7,201 nucleotides of DNA from Saprospiraceae bacterium (GCA_020436955.1 JAGQWW010000120.1:1-7201); one strand, 5' to 3'. Shown: positions 1 to 7,198, numbered from the stretch's first letter. The notes: generated by a model from the sequence alone, not told the origin. Numbers and translations are program-made.

Positions 1-1
1 T

Positions 2-3000
2 ACTATCCTCAACCAGGCATATATATCTTCCGGTGTACCTATCAATGTAAGTTTTGAAGACAATTCCCTATTTGGGTTTCAACAGAAAAACCTTATTGGT
101 TTACGGGCCGATTATGATGTGAGTAAAAACCTTGTGATTGGAGGTACATACATGCACTTGTTTGAAAGGCCATTTACACAAAAAGTAAACATTGGTGATG
201 ACCCTATCAATAATAAGGTGTATGGTTTGGACTTTTCCTGGGGTGATAAATTGCCCTGGTTGACAAAAGCAGTGGATGCAATCCCACTTTTGGATACCAA
301 AGAAGAATCCAACTTTACCTTAACAGCTGAAGGTGCCGCTATCCAACCGGGCCACTCCAAAGCCATTAACGAAACGGCTGATGAGAATAAAGGAGGGGTA
401 GTTTTGATTGATGACTTTGAAGGTGCATTCCCTGAATTCACCCTTTCTAATGCTGCCATCCAAGAGTGGAACATGGCAGCAATTCCGGGTAATGACATCA
501 ATAACAACAACCCACTTTTCCCTGAAGCAGAAGCTGATGGACTGTTGCCTGGTGTTAACAGAGCATTGTTGAACTGGTTCCTGGTAGATAATACCGCTCG
601 CTCTGGTTCGGAAACTGCCAATGACCCGTATGTATCGATTGTAGACTTTAATGAAATATACCGTGAAGGACAACGTCAGAGTTTCCAAAACCTGATTCGC
701 CCATTGGTCCTTTCTTATTTCCCTAACGAAAGAGGGGTTTACAACTTTGACAGACCTAATGGTACTGCTTTTTCAGCTGGTTTGGATAACCAGGGTAACC
801 TACTTGATCCTGGTTCTCGCTGGGCAGGGATTACCCGCCAGTTACAGAACAACGATTTTGAAGCTACCAATGTTGAATTTATCGAATTCTGGATGCTGAG
901 TCCGTTCTTGGATCCTAGAACTCCGGGACAAAGTAGTGGAACTGCTGAAGATCAACAAGGTACTTTGTATATCAACCTTGGTAACGTTTCAGAAGATGCC
1001 TTGAAAGATTCAGAATTAGCTTTTGAAAATGGTTTGCCTGGCCCTCCGGGTACCATTAGTGCTGACAGACAATTTATCAGAACTGATTGGGGGCGTGTGC
1101 CTGCAGGACCGGTTGTAACCGAAGCATTCGATAACGACCAGGCTGCAAGAGAAGCACAGGACATCGGATTGGATGGATTGACAGACCAGGAAGAAGCAGA
1201 ACAGTTTGCAGATTACTTGGCTGCAATTGATGCATCCAATATTGATGCTAGTAAAAAAGCTGAAATCAGACTAGACCCTGCTAATGATAACTTCCAGTTT
1301 TTCACTGCTTTTGCTGACAATACTCCAGTAATTGAAAAATATAAAAGCTTTAGTAAACCACAGGGTAACTCTCCGGTAAATACCAATAGCAATATCGTAG
1401 CTTCTTCCCGACTTAAGCCGGATTCAGAAGATTTGAACGACGATAAAACGCTGAATGAGTCAGAATCCTATTTCCAATACAAAATCCCAATCCAGTGGGA
1501 TGGAGGTTTAGGAGTAAAATTCAACGAGTATGTAACAGACTCGGTTCAGGTAAGAGATGGCAACAACGAAATTTACAGGGTTTGGTACAACTTTAAAATT
1601 CCAATTACTGAATATCAGACTGCAGTAGGTGGTATCCAGGATTTCCGTTCCATCCGTTTTATTCGCATGTATTTGAAAGATTTCAAAGCGCCTGTAAACC
1701 TGGCATTTGTTGATATGAAATTGACAAGAAGCCAGTGGAGAAGATACCGCAGACCTTTGAAGGAAGATGGTGTAAACGTTCCTGACCAGTATCCTGCAAC
1801 AGGTTTTGATATTACGGATGTAGGTTTGGAGGAAAACAGTACCAGACAGCCTTTTAATTATATCCTTCCCAAGGGTATCCAAAGGGAACAAAATGTCGGA
1901 GGATTTCAGCCAGGTATCTTGCAAGATGAGCGTTCTTTAGCCATTCGCTTAAGAGACTTGAGAGATGGAGATGCGCGTGGAGTTTATAAGCTTACCAATC
2001 TTGATTTGCGTGTTTATGAGCGTATGAAAATGTTTGTACACGCCGAAACCGAAGAGCTTGCAGCTGAAGATGGTGATTTGGAAATCTTTATTCGTGTAGG
2101 TAGTGATTTTGAAGACAACTATTATGAATATTCTATTCCATTGACCTACAGTGACTCTAGCAACCTACCAAATCCTCGTACCCAGCAGATCGCTTATTCA
2201 GATCGCGTATGGTTGGATGCTAATAATTTCGACTTCCCCTTGAGTCTTTTCACAGATATTAAGAAGGAAAGAAATAACAGGAATTTCTCCCTGAACTATG
2301 TTTATGAAAGCATGGACCCTGAAAAACCTGCAAACAGGACCCGCATCAAGGGTAATCCTGATTTAGGTAAGGTAAGGGGTATCATGATCGGTATCAGAAA
2401 CCCATTTAATGATGGTGTGCCTCATACTGCTGAAATATGGGTGAATGAACTTCGTCTGAATGGTTTGGATGAAAGAGGTGGTGTAGCCGGTATCGCTCGT
2501 CTGGATGTACAGTTAGCAGATTTTGGTCAGCTATCTGCTTCGACACAGTATAGTAGTATTGGTTATGGAGGAATTGAGCAAAGATTGGCCCAAAGAAGCC
2601 AGGAAGAAAACGTACAATACGACTTTGCTGCTAGTTTTGAGCTGGGTAAATTCTTTGGGAAGGACTTTGGCCTAAAAATTCCATTCCTATGGCAATATTC
2701 CAAGAATAAGATTATTCCAAGATTTGACCCATACACTCGTGATATTGAATTTAAGGACCTTTTGAATGATATTGACCCGGCTGACAGAGATTCTGTTTAC
2801 AACGCCTCGATCACGCAATCTGAGATCCAGTCTTTCAACTTCAATAATGTAAAAAAGAACAGGAATCCACAGTCGGAGAAAAAGCCGATGCCATGGAATA
2901 TTGAGAACGTGACGCTCTCCTATTCTTTGACAGAAAGAAATGATTCAGATCCTCAGATCGAGTTCTCTCGTACAGAAGATCATTACGGTACCCTGGATTA

Positions 3001-5215
3001 TAATTATTCAGCTCGACCATTTTATTGGCAACCGTTTAAAAAATTGATCAAAAAAGATAAGTTCCTAAAACTGATCACCGAATTCAACCTGAATCCTGTT
3101 CCAACCAATCTAGCCTTTGGTATGGCCCTGGATAGGAACTATCAGGTTACAAAACAGCGATTTGCAGGGAACAATCCATTTTATAATACCTTCTACCAAA
3201 AGCAATTCCTTTGGAACCGTAATTATGCGTTGAATTGGGATTTCACAAAATCCTTGAAGTTTAATTACAATGCTACAACCCAGGCCATCATAGATGAATT
3301 GGAAGAATTTGATGAAGAAGGTAACCCACGTACCCAGGGTGAACTAAATGATTACATCTGGCAAAATCTCCGTGATTTTGGTCGTACGAAAAATTACACG
3401 CACAACTTCAGCTTGTCATACACGCTGCCTTTGAAATATATCCCATTGTTGGATTTCATGAATATCAGGGCACAATACAATGCAACCTATACTTGGGCAG
3501 GTGCCTCACTGAACGCAACAGAATTGGGTAATGTTATTTCGAATCAGCAAAAGCGTGATCTGAATGCAGAGTTGAATTTTGAAAAATTATATAATAAGTC
3601 CAAGTACTTAAAATCAATAAATACACCTCCTAAGAGTCGTCCAAGCCGTACACCAAGAGGTCGGATGAATACTGCTGATGATAAGGATCCAAAAGACCAA
3701 AAGGCAGAAGAAGAGGAAGGTGCAGACAAAAAGAAGAAGAAAAATGAAGGACCATCAACCATCGAAAAAGTCTTGATCAGACCTTTGATGTTGATGCGTA
3801 ACGTTCGTTTCAGATACACAGAAGATTTTGGAACAATCATTCCAGGATTCATGCCACAGGCTAAATTCTTTGGTCAGAATGAAGGATTTACTTCTCCAGG
3901 CTGGGATTTTGTAGCAGGTTGGCAACCAGATGACGCCTGGTTTAATAAAGCGGCCACCGGTGAAAATGGCGTTCCATGGATTACCACCAATTTCTTCTTG
4001 AATCAAAAGGTACAGCAAACCTACTCTCAAAACATTGATGGTAAATTGACGATTGAACCTTTGAATGATTTCAGAGTGGATATTGAAATGAGGCGCCGTT
4101 ATGTAGAAAACCATTCCGAGCTATTCAAAGATGCAAATGGTGACGGTTCGCTGCAGCGATTATTGCCACAGGATGTAGGTTCTTTAGAAGTAACTTATTT
4201 CACAGCCAACACCCTTTTTGGAGGTGATCCGGATGGTATCGATTTATTTACCAAGTTTGAAGAAAACCGGACCATTATCTCCCAACGATTGGGTGTGCAA
4301 GGAACGGAACATAGCAAAGACGGAGCACAGTATACAGAAGGTTATGGTAAGTATCAGCAGGATGTATTAATTCCTGCATTCCTTGCTGCCTATACAGGAG
4401 CTGATGCCAATACTACCCTATTGGATGTATTCAAAACAGCTCCAAAACCAAACTGGACCTTGAATTATGGTGGATTGGCAAAGATTCCGGGCTTGTCCGA
4501 AATCTTCAGCACCATCAGTATCAAGCATGGTTACCGTTCTTCGATGGTTATTAATACTTACAGCACCAGTCTTTTCTATGACCAGAATTTTGGCCAGCAA
4601 AGTCAGGAAAACCTGAATCCTGAGACTGAGAGTTATTATTCAAGATTGGAGATTCCAAACATCATCATGCGGGAAGGATTTTCTCCTTTGATTGCAGTAG
4701 ATGTTAAAACCAAGGAAGGCATTTCCGTCAACCTTGGAATGGATAAACAACGTGACCTGGAACTCAATCTAACCTCTTACCAGTTGGCAGAGACTCAAAG
4801 TACTTCTTTTGAAGCCGGTTTTGCTTACACTATTAAAGGAGTTGAATTTGGATTCCTTCAAGGTGGAAAGAAAAACAAGAAGAAAGAAGAAGAGAAACAG
4901 GATATAGGCAACCAGTTCCTGAATAGAACATTTGGAGGAGGAAGAGGTCAAAGTAATCCTCAGGATTTGAACATTGCTTTCAATATGCAATTACAAGACA
5001 ACGTGACCATTAACCACTTCCTGGATAAAGATATTCATGAGAAGATTCGTGGACAGTACCAGTTGAGAATCAGCCCATCTGTTGATTATCAGCTTAACCA
5101 GCGATTGAATCTTCGATTATTTGTCGATTATACGCTGACCAAGCCAAAGACATCGGCTACTGCTCCGCAGACACAAATATTTGGTGGATTGAATATCCAA
5201 TTCACGCTGAACTAA
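2..5215 (+). CDS. sprA: Cell-surface protein SprA, T9SS outer-membrane translocon (5'-truncated by window edge)
   Basis: SprA is the very large outer-membrane beta-barrel through which T9SS cargo (gliding adhesins, secreted enzymes) leaves the periplasm; the Flavobacterium johnsoniae protein is known to form a 36-strand barrel. The frame is open from base 2 to the TAA at 5213-5215, giving 1737 residues. Family members are about 2300-2500 aa, so roughly 600-700 N-terminal residues, including the signal peptide, lie upstream. The GTG at 119 is internal, because the same frame reads 39 SprA-like codons before it. Family hallmarks, numbered from base 2, are IDDFEG (136-141), IGLDGL followed by an acidic run (388-393), PDSEDLNDD (473-481), WRRYRRP (579-585) and WVNELRL (813-819). 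The rest is rich in alternating aromatic/polar strands and ends in LNIQFTLN, as expected of a barrel. Two Lys/Glu-rich inserts (about 1226-1250 and 1621-1633) look like loops. No frameshift is seen. The identification is firm. Confidence 0.97.
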   Translation, partial: TILNQAYISSGVPINVSFEDNSLFGFQQKNLIGLRADYDVSKNLVIGGTYMHLFERPFTQKVNIGDDPINNKVYGLDFSWGDKLPWLTKAVDAIPLLDTKEESNFTLTAEGAAIQPGHSKAINETADENKGGVVLIDDFEGAFPEFTLSNAAIQEWNMAAIPGNDINNNNPLFPEAEADGLLPGVNRALLNWFLVDNTARSGSETANDPYVSIVDFNEIYREGQRQSFQNLIRPLVLSYFPNERGVYNFDRPNGTAFSAGLDNQGNLLDPGSRWAGITRQLQNNDFEATNVEFIEFWMLSPFLDPRTPGQSSGTAEDQQGTLYINLGNVSEDALKDSELAFENGLPGPPGTISADRQFIRTDWGRVPAGPVVTEAFDNDQAAREAQDIGLDGLTDQEEAEQFADYLAAIDASNIDASKKAEIRLDPANDNFQFFTAFADNTPVIEKYKSFSKPQGNSPVNTNSNIVASSRLKPDSEDLNDDKTLNESESYFQYKIPIQWDGGLGVKFNEYVTDSVQVRDGNNEIYRVWYNFKIPITEYQTAVGGIQDFRSIRFIRMYLKDFKAPVNLAFVDMKLTRSQWRRYRRPLKEDGVNVPDQYPATGFDITDVGLEENSTRQPFNYILPKGIQREQNVGGFQPGILQDERSLAIRLRDLRDGDARGVYKLTNLDLRVYERMKMFVHAETEELAAEDGDLEIFIRVGSDFEDNYYEYSIPLTYSDSSNLPNPRTQQIAYSDRVWLDANNFDFPLSLFTDIKKERNNRNFSLNYVYESMDPEKPANRTRIKGNPDLGKVRGIMIGIRNPFNDGVPHTAEIWVNELRLNGLDERGGVAGIARLDVQLADFGQLSASTQYSSIGYGGIEQRLAQRSQEENVQYDFAASFELGKFFGKDFGLKIPFLWQYSKNKIIPRFDPYTRDIEFKDLLNDIDPADRDSVYNASITQSEIQSFNFNNVKKNRNPQSEKKPMPWNIENVTLSYSLTERNDSDPQIEFSRTEDHYGTLDYNYSARPFYWQPFKKLIKKDKFLKLITEFNLNPVPTNLAFGMALDRNYQVTKQRFAGNNPFYNTFYQKQFLWNRNYALNWDFTKSLKFNYNATTQAIIDELEEFDEEGNPRTQGELNDYIWQNLRDFGRTKNYTHNFSLSYTLPLKYIPLLDFMNIRAQYNATYTWAGASLNATELGNVISNQQKRDLNAELNFEKLYNKSKYLKSINTPPKSRPSRTPRGRMNTADDKDPKDQKAEEEEGADKKKKKNEGPSTIEKVLIRPLMLMRNVRFRYTEDFGTIIPGFMPQAKFFGQNEGFTSPGWDFVAGWQPDDAWFNKAATGENGVPWITTNFFLNQKVQQTYSQNIDGKLTIEPLNDFRVDIEMRRRYVENHSELFKDANGDGSLQRLLPQDVGSLEVTYFTANTLFGGDPDGIDLFTKFEENRTIISQRLGVQGTEHSKDGAQYTEGYGKYQQDVLIPAFLAAYTGADANTTLLDVFKTAPKPNWTLNYGGLAKIPGLSEIFSTISIKHGYRSSMVINTYSTSLFYDQNFGQQSQENLNPETESYYSRLEIPNIIMREGFSPLIAVDVKTKEGISVNLGMDKQRDLELNLTSYQLAETQSTSFEAGFAYTIKGVEFGFLQGGKKNKKKEEEKQDIGNQFLNRTFGGGRGQSNPQDLNIAFNMQLQDNVTINHFLDKDIHEKIRGQYQLRISPSVDYQLNQRLNLRLFVDYTLTKPKTSATAPQTQIFGGLNIQFTLN

Positions 5216-5220
5216 AAACA

Positions 5221-5252
5221 AAAAGCCCTCGTAATGCTACGAGGGCTTTTTT
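5221..5252 (+). terminator. Rho-independent terminator after sprA
   Basis: AGCCCTCGTA (5224-5233) pairs perfectly with TACGAGGGCT (5238-5247) around the 4-nt loop ATGC. Three further A-T pairs extend the base of the stem, and a run of six T (5247-5252) follows. It starts 5 nt after the sprA stop codon, so it should end the sprA transcript and insulate the regulator gene downstream. The A-rich 5' flank could also let it work on the opposite strand, but no gene converges on it. Confidence 0.93.
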
Positions 5253-5269
5253 ATTCCTACCTTCAAAGG

Positions 5270-6169
5270 ATGGAAAAATCCAAAGACAAAATATCCATAA
5301 TTGAACTGGAAGGTTTTAGTCTAATCTATTCTAAGACAAGCCACTTAGATGCCCTTCCATTTGAAATTCACCGTCAGGACCAATGTATCAGGCTTCATTT
5401 TGGGATGTGGGGAGATTACAAATTTGAACATTTCCAACTTGAAAAGACCTTTGACCTGGTAGGTGGCCACCATAACCTGATGTATTCAGATGGCTTCTCC
5501 ATGAAAGTTAGTCCTAAAACACCTGTAATCGAAACGTATGGTGTGCATTTTGAGAAGGACTACTTCCTTGACCTAACAAAAGATGCAAAGGGTTCACTTT
5601 TACGATTTAGGAAATCCATCCTTGAAAACAATCCCTGTATCATAAGCCAGGATTGGCCAGGCATCAATGGCCCATTGCACAGGGCACTGATTCAGGCTAT
5701 CCATAAACCAGCATCAGGGTTTACCAATCAACTTTTTTTAAAGGGCAAAATGCTGGAAATATTCTCTATGGTGCTGGATGATTACTCCAATTTGGAAAAG
5801 GGTGAATCGGTTTTAAAAACAATGAAGGACAGGGAGAAAATAATTCAAGCCAGAAATCTATTGATCCAAAATTTCCAGGAACCACCTTCTATTGCAGGTT
5901 TATCAAGGACTGTGGCTGTGAATGAGTTCAAACTGAAGAAAGGATTCAAGGAAGTTTTTGGGAAAAGTATTATTGCCTACCTCAACGATTACAAAATGGA
6001 ATTGGCCATCCAAAAGGTTGAGCATACAGAAGAAAGCTTAGCTGCGATTGCTGACGAACTTGGTTTTTCCAGCCCCCAGCATTTTAGTGCTGCTTTCAAA
6101 AAACAATATGGAATTGCTCCATCATTTGTAAGAAAAACTTCAGAAGGTGTAAGTAGTATATCAAATTAA
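5270..6169 (+). CDS. AraC-family transcriptional regulator
   Basis: Predicted cytoplasmic DNA-binding regulator of 299 aa. The C-terminal region, about residues 188-290, is an AraC/XylS double helix-turn-helix. The first HTH lies around 206-231 and the second around 255-280, with the typical pattern ESLAAIADELGFSSPQHFSA, then AFKKQYGIAPSFVRK. The N-terminal half (about 1-185) is weakly conserved and presumably senses a ligand. Its overall layout, including FKEVFG in the first HTH, resembles the PchR-like subgroup seen near iron-uptake genes, but no TonB receptor or siderophore gene is present here, so the ligand is unknown. I chose ATG 5270 as the start. The in-frame ATG at 5234 lies in the loop of the preceding terminator and would put the stem inside the coding region. 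No clear Shine-Dalgarno sequence is seen at proper spacing (AAAGG directly touches the ATG). The SRPBCC gene follows after 28 bp and may be co-transcribed or a target. Confidence 0.92.
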   Translation: MEKSKDKISIIELEGFSLIYSKTSHLDALPFEIHRQDQCIRLHFGMWGDYKFEHFQLEKTFDLVGGHHNLMYSDGFSMKVSPKTPVIETYGVHFEKDYFLDLTKDAKGSLLRFRKSILENNPCIISQDWPGINGPLHRALIQAIHKPASGFTNQLFLKGKMLEIFSMVLDDYSNLEKGESVLKTMKDREKIIQARNLLIQNFQEPPSIAGLSRTVAVNEFKLKKGFKEVFGKSIIAYLNDYKMELAIQKVEHTEESLAAIADELGFSSPQHFSAAFKKQYGIAPSFVRKTSEGVSSISN

Positions 6170-6188
6170 TAGTCACCTTTGCTGAAAA

Positions 6189-6196
6189 TAATTTTG
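6189..6196 (+). promoter_or_regulatory. Possible Bacteroidota -7 promoter element (TAATTTTG)
   Basis: TAATTTTG matches the TAnnTTTG -7 consensus known for the primary sigma factor of Bacteroidota. It ends one base before the ATG of the SRPBCC gene. No TTTG or TTG occurs at the expected 19-21 nt upstream; the nearest TTTG (6178-6181) is only 7 nt away. If active it would give a leaderless or nearly leaderless mRNA. A chance match in A+T-rich sequence is quite possible. Confidence 0.25.
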
Positions 6197-6197
6197 C

Positions 6198-6647
6198 ATG
6201 AAAGAACCATTGTTTATCAAAAATGAAATTAGCATCGACACTGATGCTGATACCCTTTGGGATGCCCTAACTGAACCTGAATTTACCCGTGCTTATATGT
6301 TTGGCTGTGAAGCAAGGTCAGAATGGACGCCTGGCTCAACACTGGAGTGGGTTGGAAATATGGAAGGTAAAGAAGTTTGTTTTGTAAAAGGAACCGTTGT
6401 TGAATATCAACCACCGGTAAAACTTGTTTATACCACTATAGACCCCAACGGTGACTATGAGGACATCCCCGAAAATCACCTGACTGTCACTTACCTGCTG
6501 GAAGAAGATGGCGACGGTATGAAACTATCAGTTTCACAAGGAGATTACGCTATTGCTGAAGAAGGTACCAAGCGATATGAAGAGTCTATGGCTGAAGGTG
6601 GATGGCAGTCTGTGCTTGAAAAAATTAAAGAAATATTGGAGCAATAA
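6198..6647 (+). CDS. SRPBCC / AHSA1-like (START-superfamily fold) domain protein
   Basis: Small predicted cytoplasmic protein of 149 aa and a single domain, the usual length for the AHSA1-like branch of the SRPBCC superfamily, whose fold encloses a hydrophobic ligand cavity. Recognisable features are the N-terminal strand and helix IDTDADTLWDALTEPEFTRAY (split here as IDTDADTLWDAL and TEPEFTRAY), the WTPGSTLEW segment, the strand pair GTVVEYQPPVKLVYT, a VTYLLEEDGDGMKLSVSQGD strand hairpin, and the C-terminal helix GGWQSVLEKIKEIL that typically closes the cavity. Despite the family name it lacks any Hsp90-co-chaperone hallmark, and its ligand cannot be read from sequence. An in-frame TAA at 6189-6191 blocks any upstream start, so ATG 6198 is the first possible ATG. 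The 28-bp gap after the AraC-type gene suggests co-transcription. A hairpin with a T-tract follows the stop codon. Confidence 0.88.
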   Translation: MKEPLFIKNEISIDTDADTLWDALTEPEFTRAYMFGCEARSEWTPGSTLEWVGNMEGKEVCFVKGTVVEYQPPVKLVYTTIDPNGDYEDIPENHLTVTYLLEEDGDGMKLSVSQGDYAIAEEGTKRYEESMAEGGWQSVLEKIKEILEQ

Positions 6648-6654
6648 TATCCTT

Positions 6655-6705
6655 AAAAAGGGTTGGAATATGCTATCTTGATGGCTCACTTCCAACCCCT
6701 TTTTT
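6655..6705 (+). terminator. Terminator-like two-part hairpin between the SRPBCC and heme-lipoprotein genes
   Basis: GGGTTGGAA (6660-6668) pairs perfectly with TTCCAACCC (6690-6698), followed by C and six T (6700-6705); five A (6655-6659) on the left could extend the pairing past one bulged C. The 21-nt interior can fold again: 6672-6676 pairs with 6681-6685 (one G-T wobble) around a CTTG loop. It begins 7 nt after the SRPBCC stop codon, which suits an intrinsic terminator. The T-tract runs straight into the next gene's ATG, so it might instead regulate that gene. Confidence 0.8.
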
Positions 6706-7041
6706 ATGAAACGAAACACCATAATTATCCTTGCATTCCTGCTAACTGCTTGTGGTAGCGTAAAACTCCTTCCTTTATCTGATGCTGACCTTGAAAGAGG
6801 CAAATCCATGTATCCGGACCTAACCATGGAAGAATTGCAAACCGGCAAAAAGCACTTTGAGTTTTATTGTACTCAATGCCATGGTTTGAAAAATCCAAAA
6901 AAGCACGACAAAGCTGGCTGGCAAAAAACCATTGAAAGAATGGCACAAAAATCAGCAAAAAAAGCCTCCATCCGCACTATTGACGAACCCACCAAAGCAT
7001 CTATAATGACTTATCTGGTGACGATGAGTACGGGGGAATAG
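6706..7041 (+). CDS. Small lipoprotein with one c-type heme-binding motif (cytochrome c-like)
   Basis: Predicted 111-aa envelope electron-carrier protein. It starts with a lipoprotein signal: KR, a hydrophobic stretch (residues 5-13), then the lipobox LTAC with the acylated cysteine at residue 16. The mature protein would be anchored to a membrane and face the periplasm or cell surface. CTQCH at 55-59 is a single CxxCH heme-attachment site, with His59 as the proximal ligand. Met79, in WQKTIERMAQKSAKK, is the best candidate for the distal ligand, and the end (EPTKASIMTYLVTM) resembles the last helix of small class I cytochromes. The signal peptide fixes the start at ATG 6706, since the next Met is residue 35. 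No oxidase, reductase or other redox partner is encoded in the window, so its electron donor and acceptor are unknown. The start codon directly touches the T-tract of the preceding hairpin, leaving no ordinary ribosome-binding leader. Confidence 0.88.
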   Translation: MKRNTIIILAFLLTACGSVKLLPLSDADLERGKSMYPDLTMEELQTGKKHFEFYCTQCHGLKNPKKHDKAGWQKTIERMAQKSAKKASIRTIDEPTKASIMTYLVTMSTGE

Positions 7042-7050
7042 GTTTTTTTT

Positions 7051-7106
7051 GGTCTTTGGTCTTTAGTCTTTGGCTTTTCGTAATTCGTAAATCGTACCTC
7101 GTAAAT
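7051..7106. repeat. Eight phased 7-bp repeats of two types
   Basis: Four units of one type (GGTCTTT, GGTCTTT, AGTCTTT, GGCTTTT; 7051-7078) pass without losing phase into four of another (CGTAATT, CGTAAAT, CGTACCT, CGTAAAT; 7079-7106). All eight units have G at position 2 and T at position 7, and seven have T at position 3. The tract begins 9 nt after the heme-lipoprotein stop codon, just past a run of eight T (7043-7050). It is noncoding as far as I can see. Confidence 0.85.
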
Positions 7107-7109
7107 TTC

Positions 7110-7140
7110 ATTTACCCATTTACCTATTTCAACTATTTCC
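7110..7140. repeat. Degenerate ATTT-phased tandem tract
   Basis: This tract continues soon after the 7-mers: ATTTACCC (7110-7117), ATTTACCT (7118-7125), ATTTCAACT (7126-7134) and ATTTCC (7135-7140). The ATTT core recurs every 8-9 bases. The period differs from the 7-mers, so I list it separately. The function is unknown. Confidence 0.6.
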
Positions 7141-7164
7141 TCCGTGGCTTGGGTGGTCACCCCC

Positions 7165-7190
7165 CAATCCCCCCTCAAGGAGGGCGATTG
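7165..7190. repeat. C-rich imperfect inverted repeat (hairpin)
   Basis: CAATC (7165-7169) pairs with GATTG (7186-7190), and inside it CCCTC (7172-7176) pairs with GAGGG (7180-7184) around the loop AAG. A small asymmetric internal bulge (CC against C) separates the two parts, giving 10 pairs in total. No T-tract follows on the + strand, so it is not a standard terminator. It lies in a C-rich patch together with the dyad GGGTG-GT-CACCC (7151-7162). Confidence 0.6.
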
Positions 7191-7198
7191 ATTTACGA
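7191..7198. repeat. Inverted copy of the second 7-mer type
   Basis: ATTTACGA is the exact reverse complement of TCGTAAAT, present at 7085-7092 and 7099-7106. It directly abuts the C-rich hairpin and lies 3 bases from the window end, so the opposite-facing tract may continue beyond. Eight bases alone could match by chance; the nearby two copies make it worth recording. Confidence 0.4.

Noticed and set aside
119..121. GTG as the start of a complete 1698-aa gene
   Set aside because: The same frame stays open to base 2 with SprA-like sequence, and the family needs several hundred more N-terminal residues; the codon is internal.
3544..3852. Minus-strand open frames within sprA (for example 3544-3852 and 1508-1924)
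   Set aside because: They lie antisense to a well-supported gene, show low-complexity residues mirrored from its Lys/Glu codons, and have no recognisable domain.
5213..5272. The sprA stop and the regulator gene share one reading frame, which might suggest a split fusion gene
   Set aside because: SprA ends with a normal barrel terminus and a strong terminator follows. The regulator is complete from its own ATG and is of unrelated type, so the shared frame is coincidence.
6534..6958. Minus-strand open frames over the SRPBCC and heme-lipoprotein genes
   Set aside because: They overlap two recognisable + strand genes, run across the terminator hairpin, and resemble no known family.
7043..7050. 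Run of eight T after the heme-lipoprotein stop as a terminator
   Set aside because: No stable stem lies immediately upstream; the only A-rich, GCC-containing partner is about 80 bases away inside the gene.
7051..7140. Short repeats as a CRISPR array
   Set aside because: The units are only 7-9 bp, contiguous and without unique spacers, and no cas gene is present.
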